The position numbers and the translations under genes were made by a program. The notes under the pieces are model-generated. The model was not told where the DNA came from. It made no database searches and saw nothing but the letters and a program-made list of their open reading frames with translations. From assembly GCF_014397115.1 (NCBI RefSeq), contig NZ_CP060720.1, forward strand, positions 2,434,001 through 2,498,000: 64,000 nt of DNA. Direction: 5' to 3'. Below, in pieces: positions 17,613 through 26,907 of the stretch. This DNA comes from Vagococcus carniphilus. Its GTDB lineage: Bacteria > Bacillota > Bacilli > Lactobacillales > Vagococcaceae. The stretch's first letter is position 1. Each line of letters opens with the position of its first letter.

Positions 17613-18821
17613 ATGTCTCAAATGAAAGATCTTCAAGAAAAATTACAACAACGCTTAAAAGAAAGAGAACCGGAAATAATTGAATTAAGACGTTACATGC
17701 ATCAACATCCTGAATTATCATTTAAAGAAGAGAAAACAGCTAAATTTATCGCTGATTATTATGAAGGAAAAGATTGCCTGATCAAAACAAATGTTGGAGA
17801 TGGCTATGGTATTACTATTGATATTCAAGGTGGCTTACCTGGAGCTAATTTAGCCATTCGAGCTGACTTCGATGCTCTGCCAATTCAAGAAGATACACCA
17901 TTCCCATTTGCTTCACAAAATCCTGGTGTGATGCATGCTTGCGGGCATGATGGTCATACTGCTTATATGATGGTCTTAGCCGATACATTAATTGAATTAA
18001 AAGACGAGTTGCCTGGTATGATTCGTGTTCTACATCAACCGGCAGAAGAAATTCCACCTGGTGGAGCTATTGGCATGATTGAAGCTGGTTGTCTTGATGG
18101 CATTGATCATGTTCTAGGAGCACATGTGATGACTAATATGACATTGGGCACAATTGGTTATCGTGAAGGGGCTATTCAAACTGGTCGTTCAACCTTCAAA
18201 TTAAAACTTCAAGGAAAAGGTGGACACGGTGCTGCTCCTCATGAAGCAAATGATACGATTGTTGCTGCAGCTCACTTTATCACAGCTGTTCAAACGATTG
18301 TCAGTCGTCGCATTAAACCTGCTGACACGGTTACAGTAACTATCGGTTCATTTGACGGTGCTGGTATCCCAAACATCATTAAAGATTCCGTTTCTTTATC
18401 TGGTGATGTTCGTGTGATGTGTGAAAGCAACTTAGCCGTTGTAGAAGAGCAATTCAAACAAATTTTAGATGGTATTTGCCAAGCATTTGGATTAACCTAT
18501 GACTTAGATTACTCAAGTGATTATCCTGTTTTAATGAATGATGCAGCATTAACTGAGATGACTGCTAAAGCGTTCCAAGAAGCAAACATTGAAAATGTAA
18601 CGGACATCTTCCGCTGTGAACCACAAACACCTTCAGAAGATTTTGCTTATTATGCAAAAGTAAAACCAAGCTCATTCTTCTATATCGGTGCAACAAAAGA
18701 AGGCGAGGAAATGTTCCCTCACCATCATCCAAAATTCCAAATTGATGAAGAATGCTTGCTTATAGCTGCACGTGCTATGGGTAGTGCTGTACTTGAATAT
18801 CAATTTAATGGTGTGAAATAA
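17613..18821 (+). CDS. M20D-family amidohydrolase (N-acyl amino acid hydrolase type)
   Basis: 402 residues. Metal-binding motif MHACGHDGHT (about 108-117), PAEE (about 147), and the C-terminal HH ligand region (PHHHPKFQIDEE). The dimerisation lid runs from about 190 to 300. Members cleave N-acyl or IAA-conjugate amides, releasing free amino acids. Start ATG 17613 with AGAAGGA upstream. It forms an operon with the upstream MFS gene and is probably regulated by the divergent AraC-GH39 protein. Confidence 0.9.
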   Translation: MSQMKDLQEKLQQRLKEREPEIIELRRYMHQHPELSFKEEKTAKFIADYYEGKDCLIKTNVGDGYGITIDIQGGLPGANLAIRADFDALPIQEDTPFPFASQNPGVMHACGHDGHTAYMMVLADTLIELKDELPGMIRVLHQPAEEIPPGGAIGMIEAGCLDGIDHVLGAHVMTNMTLGTIGYREGAIQTGRSTFKLKLQGKGGHGAAPHEANDTIVAAAHFITAVQTIVSRRIKPADTVTVTIGSFDGAGIPNIIKDSVSLSGDVRVMCESNLAVVEEQFKQILDGICQAFGLTYDLDYSSDYPVLMNDAALTEMTAKAFQEANIENVTDIFRCEPQTPSEDFAYYAKVKPSSFFYIGATKEGEEMFPHHHPKFQIDEECLLIAARAMGSAVLEYQFNGVK

Positions 18822-18828
18822 TATTTAG

Positions 18829-18874
18829 CCTTTTCTGAGTTTTGATTTATTGAAACTTGGAAAAGGCTTTTTTA
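18829..18874 (+). terminator. Rho-independent terminator of the MFS/M20D operon
   Basis: AGCCTTTTC pairs with GAAAAGGCT, with an inner GAGTTT/GAAACTT pairing, followed by TTTTTTA. Confidence 0.85.
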
Positions 18875-18898
18875 TCGTTCAATATAAGATAAATATCG

Positions 18899-18927
18899 TT
18901 GTCTCTTCTATTTACTTAATATATAAT
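18899..18927 (+). promoter_or_regulatory. Sigma-A promoter of the LPXTG protein gene
   Basis: TTGTCT (18899-18904), exactly 17 bases, then TATAAT (18922-18927). The start codon is 33 bases downstream. Confidence 0.75.
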
Positions 18928-18959
18928 TAAAATGAAAAACATTTAAAGGAGAGAGTGTA

Positions 18960-19955
18960 TTGAAAAAATCATATTCCTTATTTTTAGCAGGTTTATTACT
19001 AGGTACAGGAGCAACAACTGTTTTTGCCACAGACTCAACTCAAACAAGTACTGACACAACAAAATCAGTTGCAGTAGAAACAAAAGAAAATATTAACAAC
19101 AATCAAACAGAGCAATCAAAAGAAAATACTTTTATTCATGAACCTAATCCTAATCCAAGTGGCGAAGATAACATCATTGAAGAAGTTAAAGATCAAATAA
19201 AAGAAACAAAGAAAAAATTAGACAAGCTTTTATCTAAAAACTATATTACAAAAGAACAATATGACCAGCTATCTAAAAAACTTGAAACAGTTACTAATTT
19301 AGATGAATGGAATGTTGTAAATCAATTAATAAATGAGGCACGTACAGATTCAGGGTACAACAACGGAACTATGACGGAAGAACTTAATTCTGAAATTCAA
19401 CGTACAAAAGAAAGATTACAAAACTTATTAACTAAAGGTAAATTAACTCAGGAAGAATACGATTCTTTTTTAGAGAATTTAAAAGAAGTTGAAAGTTTAG
19501 ATGAATTGAATACGATTAAACAAGCGATTACTGATACATCTGGTGAACCTTACACAGACCCAGGCGTTATGATGGATGAACTCAAATCTGAAATCCAGCG
19601 TACAAAAGATTATTTAAAAGATTTACTAGATAAGGGGAAATTAAGTAAAGAAAAGTATGATAACTTTTTAAAAGAGCTTGAAACAGTTGCTAGTTTAGAC
19701 GATTTGAATACAGTAAAACAAAATATTAGAAACTCAATTGATGAAACAACTACTTCAACAACTCAAGAATCAAGCAGTAGCGATAATAATAATAGTACTC
19801 AAAATAACAATAAACAACTAGCATCAGTTAATTCTAGCACTCAAAAAACATTGCCAAAAACAGGTGAAGAAAAAAATACTATTCTTTCTGCCTTTTTAGG
19901 AACAATCTTATTGAGTAGCTCTTTCTTAGTTGCCTTACTAAAAAAAGGAAAATAA
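18960..19955 (+). CDS. LPXTG-anchored surface protein with three helical repeats
   Basis: 331 residues, TTG start with AAAGGAGAG just upstream. 1-23 signal peptide ending VFA; 24-70 Ser/Thr/Asn/Gln-rich spacer; three repeats of about 55 residues at 73-127, 139-193 and 205-259, each with a pattern EIQRTKxxLxxLLxKGKLTxExYDxFLxxL and then LDELNTIKQ. They are linked by short Gly/Asp/Pro turns. 262-296 Ser/Asn-rich stalk; LPKTGEEKN at 298-306 followed by a hydrophobic stretch and KKGK tail, the sortase A signal. Each repeat is predicted to be a small helical bundle. The ligand is unknown. Confidence 0.85.
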   Translation: MKKSYSLFLAGLLLGTGATTVFATDSTQTSTDTTKSVAVETKENINNNQTEQSKENTFIHEPNPNPSGEDNIIEEVKDQIKETKKKLDKLLSKNYITKEQYDQLSKKLETVTNLDEWNVVNQLINEARTDSGYNNGTMTEELNSEIQRTKERLQNLLTKGKLTQEEYDSFLENLKEVESLDELNTIKQAITDTSGEPYTDPGVMMDELKSEIQRTKDYLKDLLDKGKLSKEKYDNFLKELETVASLDDLNTVKQNIRNSIDETTTSTTQESSSSDNNNSTQNNNKQLASVNSSTQKTLPKTGEEKNTILSAFLGTILLSSSFLVALLKKGK

Positions 19956-19970
19956 TCACCGTAATTCTAT

Positions 19971-20015
19971 AAAAAAGCGAAAATCCATTTAGTTTTTAGG
20001 ATTTTCGCTTTTTTT
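19971..20015 (+). terminator. Bidirectional terminator between convergent genes
   Basis: AAAAAAGCGAAAATCC pairs with GGATTTTCGCTTTTTT. It can serve both the LPXTG gene (plus) and the convergent gene ending at 20014 (minus). Confidence 0.88.
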
Positions 20016-20829
20016 AATAGGAAACAGGATAATCATTCTGACTTTTTATTAATTGAAAGGTTTCATCTGATTCATAAATCACTCTTTCATTATCAAATTC
20101 ACTTTTCATGATAAAAATTGTTCCGATGGGGAAATTTTTGACTGGTATATTATCATCTTTTAAAGTATCAAATAAAAATGACTCACCGTAAACATCTACT
20201 CTCACACAGAAAAAAGTATTTTCATCCACTTGTTTTGCAAACCATTCAAACCTTTCATTAAATGTCTTTTTCCTCAAATCTTCAAAATGAAAAAGAACTT
20301 TATTCCAAAATAATAAATCAGTTGAATATAGATTGACTCTAAAATGATTTGATTTTTCAAACAGTTCAGAATCTGGGTTATCTATCTCTAATAATTCATT
20401 TAACATTTCTGAGACTGGTTTATTATACTCAGAATAACCATTGGCTTGTTCAATCGTTTTTATTGCCTTCTTTGAAATACCCACAGTTTGAGATTCAACA
20501 GATGTTGCTCTAAATGAGTACTCTGTCTGATTTTTTGTATATAATTTAACAAGGTTTTCTTGCATTTGTTCTGGATTAAATTGAACTTTGATGGAAAAAC
20601 CGCCACCTTCATCAGCATAATATTTCCTATGAGAAATTTTCGGTGAAATCTCCAACACCTCTTTATAATATTCTTCTCCAGCAGATAAATAAGGCTTATA
20701 TTTTTCTTTAGGAACACTGCACATTGTCAAGATACCTAAAAAAATCAATAAATTAATTAGTATAAAAAATAGACTACATCCTTTTTTAAAAGAAAATGAA
20801 TCTTTCTTTTTATCTTCTGTTTCAGTCAT
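20014..20829 (-). CDS. Hypothetical membrane-anchored extracytoplasmic protein
   Basis: 271 residues. A charged N-terminus (1-17), one membrane helix (about 18-37, CSLFFILINLLIFLGILTMC) and an outside domain of about 230 residues with mixed alpha/beta character. The Cys at the helix end does not fit a lipobox, so a membrane anchor is more likely than a lipoprotein. No family is recognised. The stop codon lies within the bidirectional terminator. Confidence 0.6.
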   Translation of the reverse strand: MTETEDKKKDSFSFKKGCSLFFILINLLIFLGILTMCSVPKEKYKPYLSAGEEYYKEVLEISPKISHRKYYADEGGGFSIKVQFNPEQMQENLVKLYTKNQTEYSFRATSVESQTVGISKKAIKTIEQANGYSEYNKPVSEMLNELLEIDNPDSELFEKSNHFRVNLYSTDLLFWNKVLFHFEDLRKKTFNERFEWFAKQVDENTFFCVRVDVYGESFLFDTLKDDNIPVKNFPIGTIFIMKSEFDNERVIYESDETFQLIKSQNDYPVSY

Positions 20830-20929
20830 ATTTAATCCCTCGTCTGTTTAGAGTATTGATAGAACAAAACTATCTATTTTGCTAATTATACCTTAAAATA
20901 ATAACTAAATAAGAAAAAAGGAGCACCTT

Positions 20930-21435
20930 ATGATTTCACTACAACCTGTCACAGAAGAAAACCTAGATGATATCATTTCTCTTGATGTTTCGTCAGACCA
21001 AAAAGAATTTAGCAAGCAACAAATATTCGATGTATCGCTGATGCCTACGTCTTAAACGCTGAAAGAATTTCTGCCATTCCATTAGGTATTTATGACGACA
21101 ATCAACTTGTCGGTTTTCTGATGTATACTTACGATATTCTAGATCATGAATCTTTTGAAGGAAAAGAATTTTATCAACAAAAAGCCTACTTTATTTGGCA
21201 TATTATGATTGACCAACAACATCAAGGTAAAGGATTGGGAAAACTTGCTTTCCATAAAATGATTGAAGAGATTGAGACGTTACCACTAGGAGACTCCTCT
21301 TATATTGCTCTTTTTCATCATCAAGATAATTTAACAGCCAAATCACTGTACACTTCATTCAACTTTTTGGAAACAGGAATCATTCAGGATGAATCAATCA
21401 TGATGATCAAATCAATAGGCAAAAAAAATGACTAG
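20930..21435 (+). pseudogene. GNAT N-acetyltransferase with a frameshift
   Basis: ATG 20930 has AAGGAG at 20918-20923. The first frame reads MISLQPVTEENLDDIISLDV... and hits a stop at 21052-21054. From about 21015 the correct frame is shifted: it reads ATNIRCIADAYVLNAERISA, IPLGIYDDNQLVGFLMYTYD, and the acetyl-CoA motif HQGKGLGKLAFHKMI, then ends at 21435. One base appears to be lost near 21012-21018. The 3' part is otherwise well conserved, so the mutation is recent or a sequencing error. Confidence 0.8.
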
Positions 21436-21457
21436 ATAATTTCTAGTCATTTTTTTA
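21428..21457 (+). terminator. Terminator between the GNAT pseudogene and the convergent gene
   Basis: ATGACTAGA pairs with TCTAGTCAT and is followed by TTTTTTT. Confidence 0.85.
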
Positions 21458-21458
21458 T

Positions 21459-21797
21459 CTATTGAGTTTCAACAGTAACAAATCTATTAACTAATACAAT
21501 AACAACTGCACCTAGTGCTATTCCAACAATCAATTGAACGACTCCAATCGAAATGAGACCACAAGAAAGTCCAAGAATAGCAGCACCATTTGCATTTGAC
21601 CCACCTGACTGACTACGACCATAAATAGTTGGTAAATTCATTTTCTTCTCAAAAACAAGATAGACAATAGAAATAACTAAACCAACCAGACCCACAATAC
21701 GCATAATTGTATGTCCCTCAATTAGAAGATTCTTTATAAAGAAAGTTCCAATTGCAGCAAACAGAAAAATAATGAAATTAATTACTACTCTTTTCAT
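21459..21797 (-). CDS. Small integral membrane protein
   Basis: 112 residues from ATG 21797-21795, chosen for the GGAGGAGAGG ribosome site directly upstream; an upstream in-frame extension lacks one. Three hydrophobic segments: RVVINFIIFLFAAIGTFFI, IMRIVGLVGLVISIVYLVF and a long C-terminal ILGLSCGLISIGVVQLIVGI region. A Gly/Ser/Asn loop (SQSGGSNANG) separates them. No family recognised. Confidence 0.6.
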   Translation of the reverse strand: MKRVVINFIIFLFAAIGTFFIKNLLIEGHTIMRIVGLVGLVISIVYLVFEKKMNLPTIYGRSQSGGSNANGAAILGLSCGLISIGVVQLIVGIALGAVVIVLVNRFVTVETQ

Positions 21798-21970
21798 GTC
21801 CTCTCCTCCATTTCTATAGGCGAACAAAAGATAAATAACTACTTTTCGTATTTTTTCAATAAGTAAGCTTTCAAATGACCTCGTTGACAGATAAATAAGT
21901 TTCATTAGTATCCTTTTGAATAAAAAACACTTTCTATAGTAATAATTATACAGTAGTTAGAATTTGTTTG

Positions 21971-24900
21971 CTACTTCAATTCATCGATAAACGGAATTAT
22001 AGTAGATTCTAAACACTCAATCCATGCTTTTTTGAGCAGTGTATTATATTTAAATGGTTTAACATCAGGATGCTTTTCTCTATACTTTTCTAAGTCTCGA
22101 CTTTTAGTTATTTTTTTAATATTCGGTACTTCAGACATTCCTATTTCGTACTGTAAACCAGATGTATGGAGTTCACTTTCAGAAACACACCACTCATCTG
22201 CAAATTCACGAATGATACGATCTCGTTCTGTTGTAAAAAAGACTCGCTTCAAAATTAATATATCTCCATCAGCACTTACTTCACCAGTATCTATCTTATT
22301 TAGTATATTTCTATAAACAGATTTAACTTGTTCTGTTTTATTCATTTTAGCTAGAGCTTTTTCAATTTCTTCTCGAATATCTTGGCTGTTGGCTGAATAA
22401 TTACCTAATAATTGATTGATATAAGCAGAGTCAATATTGTAAACTTTTGAATTATTACGATCAAAAAACTCAATCATTGATAGTTTTGATGAAATAGGTG
22501 GAATTCCTGCAATTAATGACCCTTTAACAGTTTCATAATTTCCATACTCTTCTTCAATAAAATTAACTTGAACACCTAATTCGGTTTCCAATGGTTCACC
22601 TTGCTGATCATAGTCAATAATCTCTTCATTGTATTCGTTGTAAGTTACTAAAGCTTCGAAAGCATTATTTAATGTTTGAAAATGTTGAACATAATCTACT
22701 CGCTCATCAAATGTATCATGTTCATCAACACCCTCAGGAAAGTTTTCCAGCATCTCAGTCAACTCTTGATAGGTTTCTAAAAATCGCTTCTTTGATTCTT
22801 GATAAGTTGGATAAATCAGTCCTGACTGTTCTTGTTGATGTGAATATAAGAGTGTCGCCTCTTCAACATTTTTTTCCATTGTATGCGGGTATCTGAAAGT
22901 AACAATCATCCCTTTTTTCTTATCTGGATAAGTACGATTTGTTCTTGAAAAAGCTTGAATTAGATTAGCATAGCTCATATTTCGATCGACAAATAACGTT
23001 TGAATAGTTGGAGCGTCAAATCCTGTTAGCAATCTATCAACAACAATTACTAAATCTAAATGCTGTCCAAATTGTTTAAATTCACCTTTTTTCCTTGCTA
23101 AACGGTTATTAATATCACCATTGTATCTTTCTATTTCTTTTATATCCCACGATGTTCCATAAAAATCATTATAGGTTTCTATAATCTCAGCCATCTCTTT
23201 TTGAATGACTGACGCATTTTCCTCATTCTCTTGTACTGAATAAGTAATCGCAATTCTAGGAAAATCCTTATCTTCAATCAGTCTACCCATTCTCAGAGAA
23301 TTTTTGCCATAAACCTTTTCTATCCAATTTTCTTGACTAGTCATTTCCTTAATTAAGTAATAGTATCTCTTAGCCATCTCAATTGAGTTAGTTGTTAGAA
23401 TGGCTGATTTCTGTGGCAAGCCATTTTTAAAATCAAACTTGTTATAAGCATCATTAGGTTTAAAAATCTTTTTGATTACTTCTTTTATATGCTCTTCTGT
23501 TTCGTATTCAAACGGCTTCATATATGTTTCTTTTTCTATTCCATCCATTTGATCGATTATTTTATTTATCTCATCATGACTTTTTTTCTGGTATTTATTC
23601 TCTAATAGAAGTTGTGTAAAAATTGAATTATATAACGTTTCATTATCCACTGTATCATCATGTTCAACTTGAAATCCAAGAACAGCTTCATCTTCTAAAG
23701 CATTTTTGATTGTATAAGTATGTAAACAATCTCCGTATTGATCATCTGTTGTTCTTGCTAGTTTTCCTTTTGCTTGTTTTTTGTTTACCTCAAAAATAGG
23801 AGTTCCTGTAAAGCCAAACCAAGTCGATTGAGGGAAATACTTTTTAACCTCTTCCATCCCTTCAGAACTCACAGCACGATGGCATTCATCAACAACAAAA
23901 ACAATATGCTGTCCTTTTAACTTCTCAAAACGCTTAGTTCCCTTTTCAGCTTCAATCTTTTCAGCATAACGAATAGCTGAATCTAATTTTTGACGTGTCG
24001 TAATAATAACTGTATTAGAGTTTGTATCAGACAACAACACTTGGCTAAGCTCTCTAGCACTTCCTGTACCAACAATCAAACTGTTACTCTTTCCAACACC
24101 AGAAGAAATACCTGTATTATATTCAGAAGCAAATTTAGTAAACTCACTGGTTGTTTGATTATCCAAATCTTTTCGGTCAATCAACATAATCGTTCGATCA
24201 ACCCCTGATTTTCTTGCTAGTAATTTAGTAGAAACAAAGCTTGTTAGGGTTTTACCACTTCCTGTAGCATGCCAAATATAACCCGATTGATGTTTAGCTG
24301 CAGATGTATATAGTTCTTCAATCGCATGTATTTGGTATGGATGAAGTACCATCAAAACTTTATTATCTTGATCTTCACTCACAATCGTATAGTCCGCAAT
24401 TAATTTATGTGCGTCAGGAATATTTAACATCTGTTTAACAAATTCATAAACATCATCTACTTTTTTATTATCCTTTGTACGCCAACTAAACATAAATTTT
24501 TTGTGTAGGTTAGTCGGAAGAGCATTAGCAAAATAGCGAGTCGTTTTTTCATTAGAAACAACAAATAGCTGTAAAGTTGAAAAGATATTATTTCTATACA
24601 TTCCTTCTTCTGCATATTTCTTAATTTGATTAAACGCTTGAAAAACACCGTCTTTAGCAGAAACTTGCTTTAATTCAATTTGCACAATCGGAAGTCCATT
24701 AATCAACAGTGTCACATCAAAGCGACGATTGTGTCCTGTTTCGTTAATATTTTGAGTAGCAATTTGATTAACCACTTCATAACTTGAAATGCCACCAGTA
24801 TAATCACGTGTAAATAAGACGAGAGAAATGACTCCTAAATCTGCATCTCTTTCAATCGTAATACGAGCAATTCCATTTTCTCCTTTTAACCATTTCGCTG

Positions 24901-25138
24901 CATCAAACGGAGTCCTTGTTTTACTCAATAACTCCACTTTAATTCGTTCAAATTCATCGTCAGTTAATGGGACATCATCAAGCTCTGCCACATTATTTTG
25001 ACTTATTTTTTGACGAAGATTACGCCACAAGTCAGCCTCACTCTTTAAATCTGGACGATACGTCCACTGATTATGACCTTCTCCTAAAACTTTGATTAAT
25101 CTTTTTTCAACTTCTAGTTCATTTTTTTGAATATCCAT
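21971..25138 (-). CDS. hsdR: Type I restriction enzyme HsdR subunit
   Basis: About 1055 residues, full length. The N-terminal endonuclease domain has the PD-(D/E)xK pattern (RFDVTLLINGLPIVQIELKQ). Motor domains show Walker A (WHATGSGKTLTS), DECH-type box (FVVDECHRA), and FTGTP; a helical C-terminal part binds the methylase core. HsdR translocates and cuts unmodified DNA when joined to HsdM and HsdS. It is downstream of, and separated from, hsdM-hsdS by the recombinase and silent hsdS cassette, so it needs its own promoter in 25151-25460. Start uncertain: ATG 25138 or TTG 25150. Confidence 0.95.
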   Translation of the reverse strand: MDIQKNELEVEKRLIKVLGEGHNQWTYRPDLKSEADLWRNLRQKISQNNVAELDDVPLTDDEFERIKVELLSKTRTPFDAAKWLKGENGIARITIERDADLGVISLVLFTRDYTGGISSYEVVNQIATQNINETGHNRRFDVTLLINGLPIVQIELKQVSAKDGVFQAFNQIKKYAEEGMYRNNIFSTLQLFVVSNEKTTRYFANALPTNLHKKFMFSWRTKDNKKVDDVYEFVKQMLNIPDAHKLIADYTIVSEDQDNKVLMVLHPYQIHAIEELYTSAAKHQSGYIWHATGSGKTLTSFVSTKLLARKSGVDRTIMLIDRKDLDNQTTSEFTKFASEYNTGISSGVGKSNSLIVGTGSARELSQVLLSDTNSNTVIITTRQKLDSAIRYAEKIEAEKGTKRFEKLKGQHIVFVVDECHRAVSSEGMEEVKKYFPQSTWFGFTGTPIFEVNKKQAKGKLARTTDDQYGDCLHTYTIKNALEDEAVLGFQVEHDDTVDNETLYNSIFTQLLLENKYQKKSHDEINKIIDQMDGIEKETYMKPFEYETEEHIKEVIKKIFKPNDAYNKFDFKNGLPQKSAILTTNSIEMAKRYYYLIKEMTSQENWIEKVYGKNSLRMGRLIEDKDFPRIAITYSVQENEENASVIQKEMAEIIETYNDFYGTSWDIKEIERYNGDINNRLARKKGEFKQFGQHLDLVIVVDRLLTGFDAPTIQTLFVDRNMSYANLIQAFSRTNRTYPDKKKGMIVTFRYPHTMEKNVEEATLLYSHQQEQSGLIYPTYQESKKRFLETYQELTEMLENFPEGVDEHDTFDERVDYVQHFQTLNNAFEALVTYNEYNEEIIDYDQQGEPLETELGVQVNFIEEEYGNYETVKGSLIAGIPPISSKLSMIEFFDRNNSKVYNIDSAYINQLLGNYSANSQDIREEIEKALAKMNKTEQVKSVYRNILNKIDTGEVSADGDILILKRVFFTTERDRIIREFADEWCVSESELHTSGLQYEIGMSEVPNIKKITKSRDLEKYREKHPDVKPFKYNTLLKKAWIECLESTIIPFIDELK

Positions 25139-25214
25139 ACCCTCAACCAACGCTCCCTTTACTTTTAAACTTTAGTATTGAAACTTTTCATCTTTTTCAC
25201 TTTACCTATTTTGA

Positions 25215-25305
25215 CATACGACAAATTTAAAAATTTACGCCATTTTTGACATGAAATCAGAAATTTTGTGCCATTTTTGGCACAAATTTAAAAATTTGTC
25301 GTATG
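25215..25305. repeat. 22-bp inverted repeats with internal palindrome upstream of hsdR
   Basis: Left arm 25215-25236 (begins CATACGACAAATTT) and right arm 25284-25305 are complementary at 20 of 22 positions, enough for a large hairpin. Inside, GCCATTTTTG occurs twice and GTGCCATTTTTGGCAC is itself palindromic. It lies in the leader or promoter region of hsdR, next to the silent hsdS cassette. Function unknown. The rest of the gap 25139-25448 shows no gene. Confidence 0.7.
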
Positions 25306-25448
25306 CAATTTTTACCACTTTCTTGTCATTTAACGAAAAAAGTAATGACTTTTCAAATTTGCTTCTTTTTTTTCTAATAATTTACTTTTTTCACTAAGTA
25401 AAACACTATTTTTAACATATTATAACACTATTAGATGATAATCTGCTT

Positions 25449-26027
25449 ATAAGATTCACGTCTGTCAATTGGGAACAGCGTAAGTTGGGAAAATTAGCTA
25501 AATTTTCAAAAGGAAAAGGATATACAAAAGGTGATCTTATTAAAGAAGGATCACCTATAATTCTTTACGGTAGATTGTATACAAATTTTCAAACAATAAT
25601 AACAGATGTAGACACTTACGTAGATGCACAAGAAAATTCCATATTAAGTGAGGGTAGAGAAGTAGTAGTTCCATCGTCAGGTGAAACTTCTGAAGATATA
25701 GCTAGAGCCGCTGTTGTTGATAATGAAGATATCATTTTAGGTGGAGACTTGAATATTATTAAACCTTCTGAAAAAATAGAATCCACTTTTCTAGCTTTAA
25801 CAATTTCAAATGGCGAAGCAAAAAAAGAATTAATGAAGAAAGCACAAGGTAATTCAGTGGTTCATTTGTATAACGCAGATTTAAAAGAAGTAAAATTATT
25901 CTATCCTGATTTTGAAGAACAAACTAAAATCGGTAACTTCTTCAAACAACTTGACGAAACTATTACTCTTCAAGGGAAACAGCTTTATATACTAGATAAA
26001 TACCGCATTATTTTATCATTATCTTGA
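25449..26027 (+). pseudogene. Silent hsdS half-gene (alternative target recognition cassette), inverted
   Basis: An open frame without a start codon or ribosome site reads IRFTSVNWEQRKLGKLAKF through a complete target recognition domain (EGSPIILYGRLYTNFQ, VVVPSSGETSEDIARAAVVD, IILGGDLNIIKPSEKIEST) to the conserved central helix (EEQTKIGNFFKQLDETITLQ). It then runs into the recombinase 3' end and stops at 26027, lacking the usual KLKEMKKGFLQKMF end. It is on the opposite strand to the expressed hsdS and shares a perfect 25-bp inverted repeat with it. It is best read as a storage cassette switched in by inversion. Confidence 0.85.
25468..25492 (+). repeat. 25-bp inverted repeat, silent-cassette copy
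   Basis: Begins ATTGGGAACAGCGTAA. It is identical, in inverted orientation, to 27507-27531 inside hsdS. It encodes the conserved WEQRKLG segment at the border of a target recognition domain. It is the likely crossover site for inversion. Confidence 0.9.
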
Positions 26028-26905
26028 TTTTCTAACTCTTGAATTATGTGAAGATAAATTTGTTGAGTCGTACTCATATTAGCGTGACCTAATCGTCTTG
26101 CTACACTGGCAATTGAAACACCAGCAAAAAGTAGAAGAGACGCATGAGTGTGCCTCAATCCATGAATAGAGATAACAGGTATACCGCATTTTTCACAATG
26201 TCTTTTCAATTGATTATTAACAGTTGAATTAAAAACTCTTCCTCTTACAAAAATTAATTTTTCATCTGGAAAATCATCTAGTAATTGTGCAAACTGCATA
26301 TTTGTTTTCCAGTCCAATTGAACAATTCTTTTTGAGGATGCATTTTTAGTTCCTTGAAATCCACCTGACTTTGTTTTATAGTTCCACGTTTTAGAAATGG
26401 ATATAGTTTGATAGGCAAAATTAAAATCTGAAGGAGTCAATGCAAGTGCTTCTGAAAAACGTAATCCTGTTTTAGCTATCAATAATATAAGCCAATCAAA
26501 ATTAATTTCGTCAGTTAAATCCAAATGATTAATCAATTTTTGTAAATCAAACTGACTAACAAATTTTATTTTTTTCTTTGAGGGAGCTCTACCTTTAATC
26601 ACTACTTTTCTAGTAGGATCAACCTGTATTAATCTCTCATCAACAGCGTCAACAATTGCCCCTTTTAATTGATGATGAAAATCTGTGGTTGTTTGTTTCT
26701 CATGTGTTAACGCGTATAAGTTTAAAATCTTTTGATACTTTCGTCTATCCATTTCTGAAACCTTGACATTCGGAGCAATGTTCTTTAAATGCTGAAGCGA
26801 CATACGGTATTTTGCCAGAGTAACATCACGAACTGCACCAACTTTGTACAAATCAATCCATTCACTAAAATACTCATGAAACAACACATCTTCATTGCTT
26901 AACAT
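25985..26905 (-). CDS. Tyrosine recombinase (invertase of the hsdS locus)
   Basis: 306 residues: an N-terminal SAM-like core-binding domain (about 10-90) and a catalytic domain with Arg (KTGLRFSEALAL), HxxR (HGLRHTHASLLLFAG), His (LGHANMSTTQQIYLH) and the Tyr in the last motif. Recombinases of this type sit between hsdS genes in phase-variable type I systems of streptococci and other Firmicutes and invert them. It lies inside the segment that would flip, so its own orientation would change with each switch. Its last codons overlap the silent hsdS frame by 43 bp. Its ribosome site is in a hairpin (26908-26951). Confidence 0.92.
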   Translation of the reverse strand: MLSNEDVLFHEYFSEWIDLYKVGAVRDVTLAKYRMSLQHLKNIAPNVKVSEMDRRKYQKILNLYALTHEKQTTTDFHHQLKGAIVDAVDERLIQVDPTRKVVIKGRAPSKKKIKFVSQFDLQKLINHLDLTDEINFDWLILLIAKTGLRFSEALALTPSDFNFAYQTISISKTWNYKTKSGGFQGTKNASSKRIVQLDWKTNMQFAQLLDDFPDEKLIFVRGRVFNSTVNNQLKRHCEKCGIPVISIHGLRHTHASLLLFAGVSIASVARRLGHANMSTTQQIYLHIIQELENQDNDKIMRYLSSI

Positions 26906-26907
26906 AA

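Noticed and set aside
24457..24648. Short minus-strand frame inside hsdR
   Set aside because: Alternative-frame shadow; hsdR is intact through this region.
25485..26027. Independent expressed hsdS gene on the plus strand
   Set aside because: No ribosome site, no start in the expected position, and no C-terminal end; it fits a silent cassette better.
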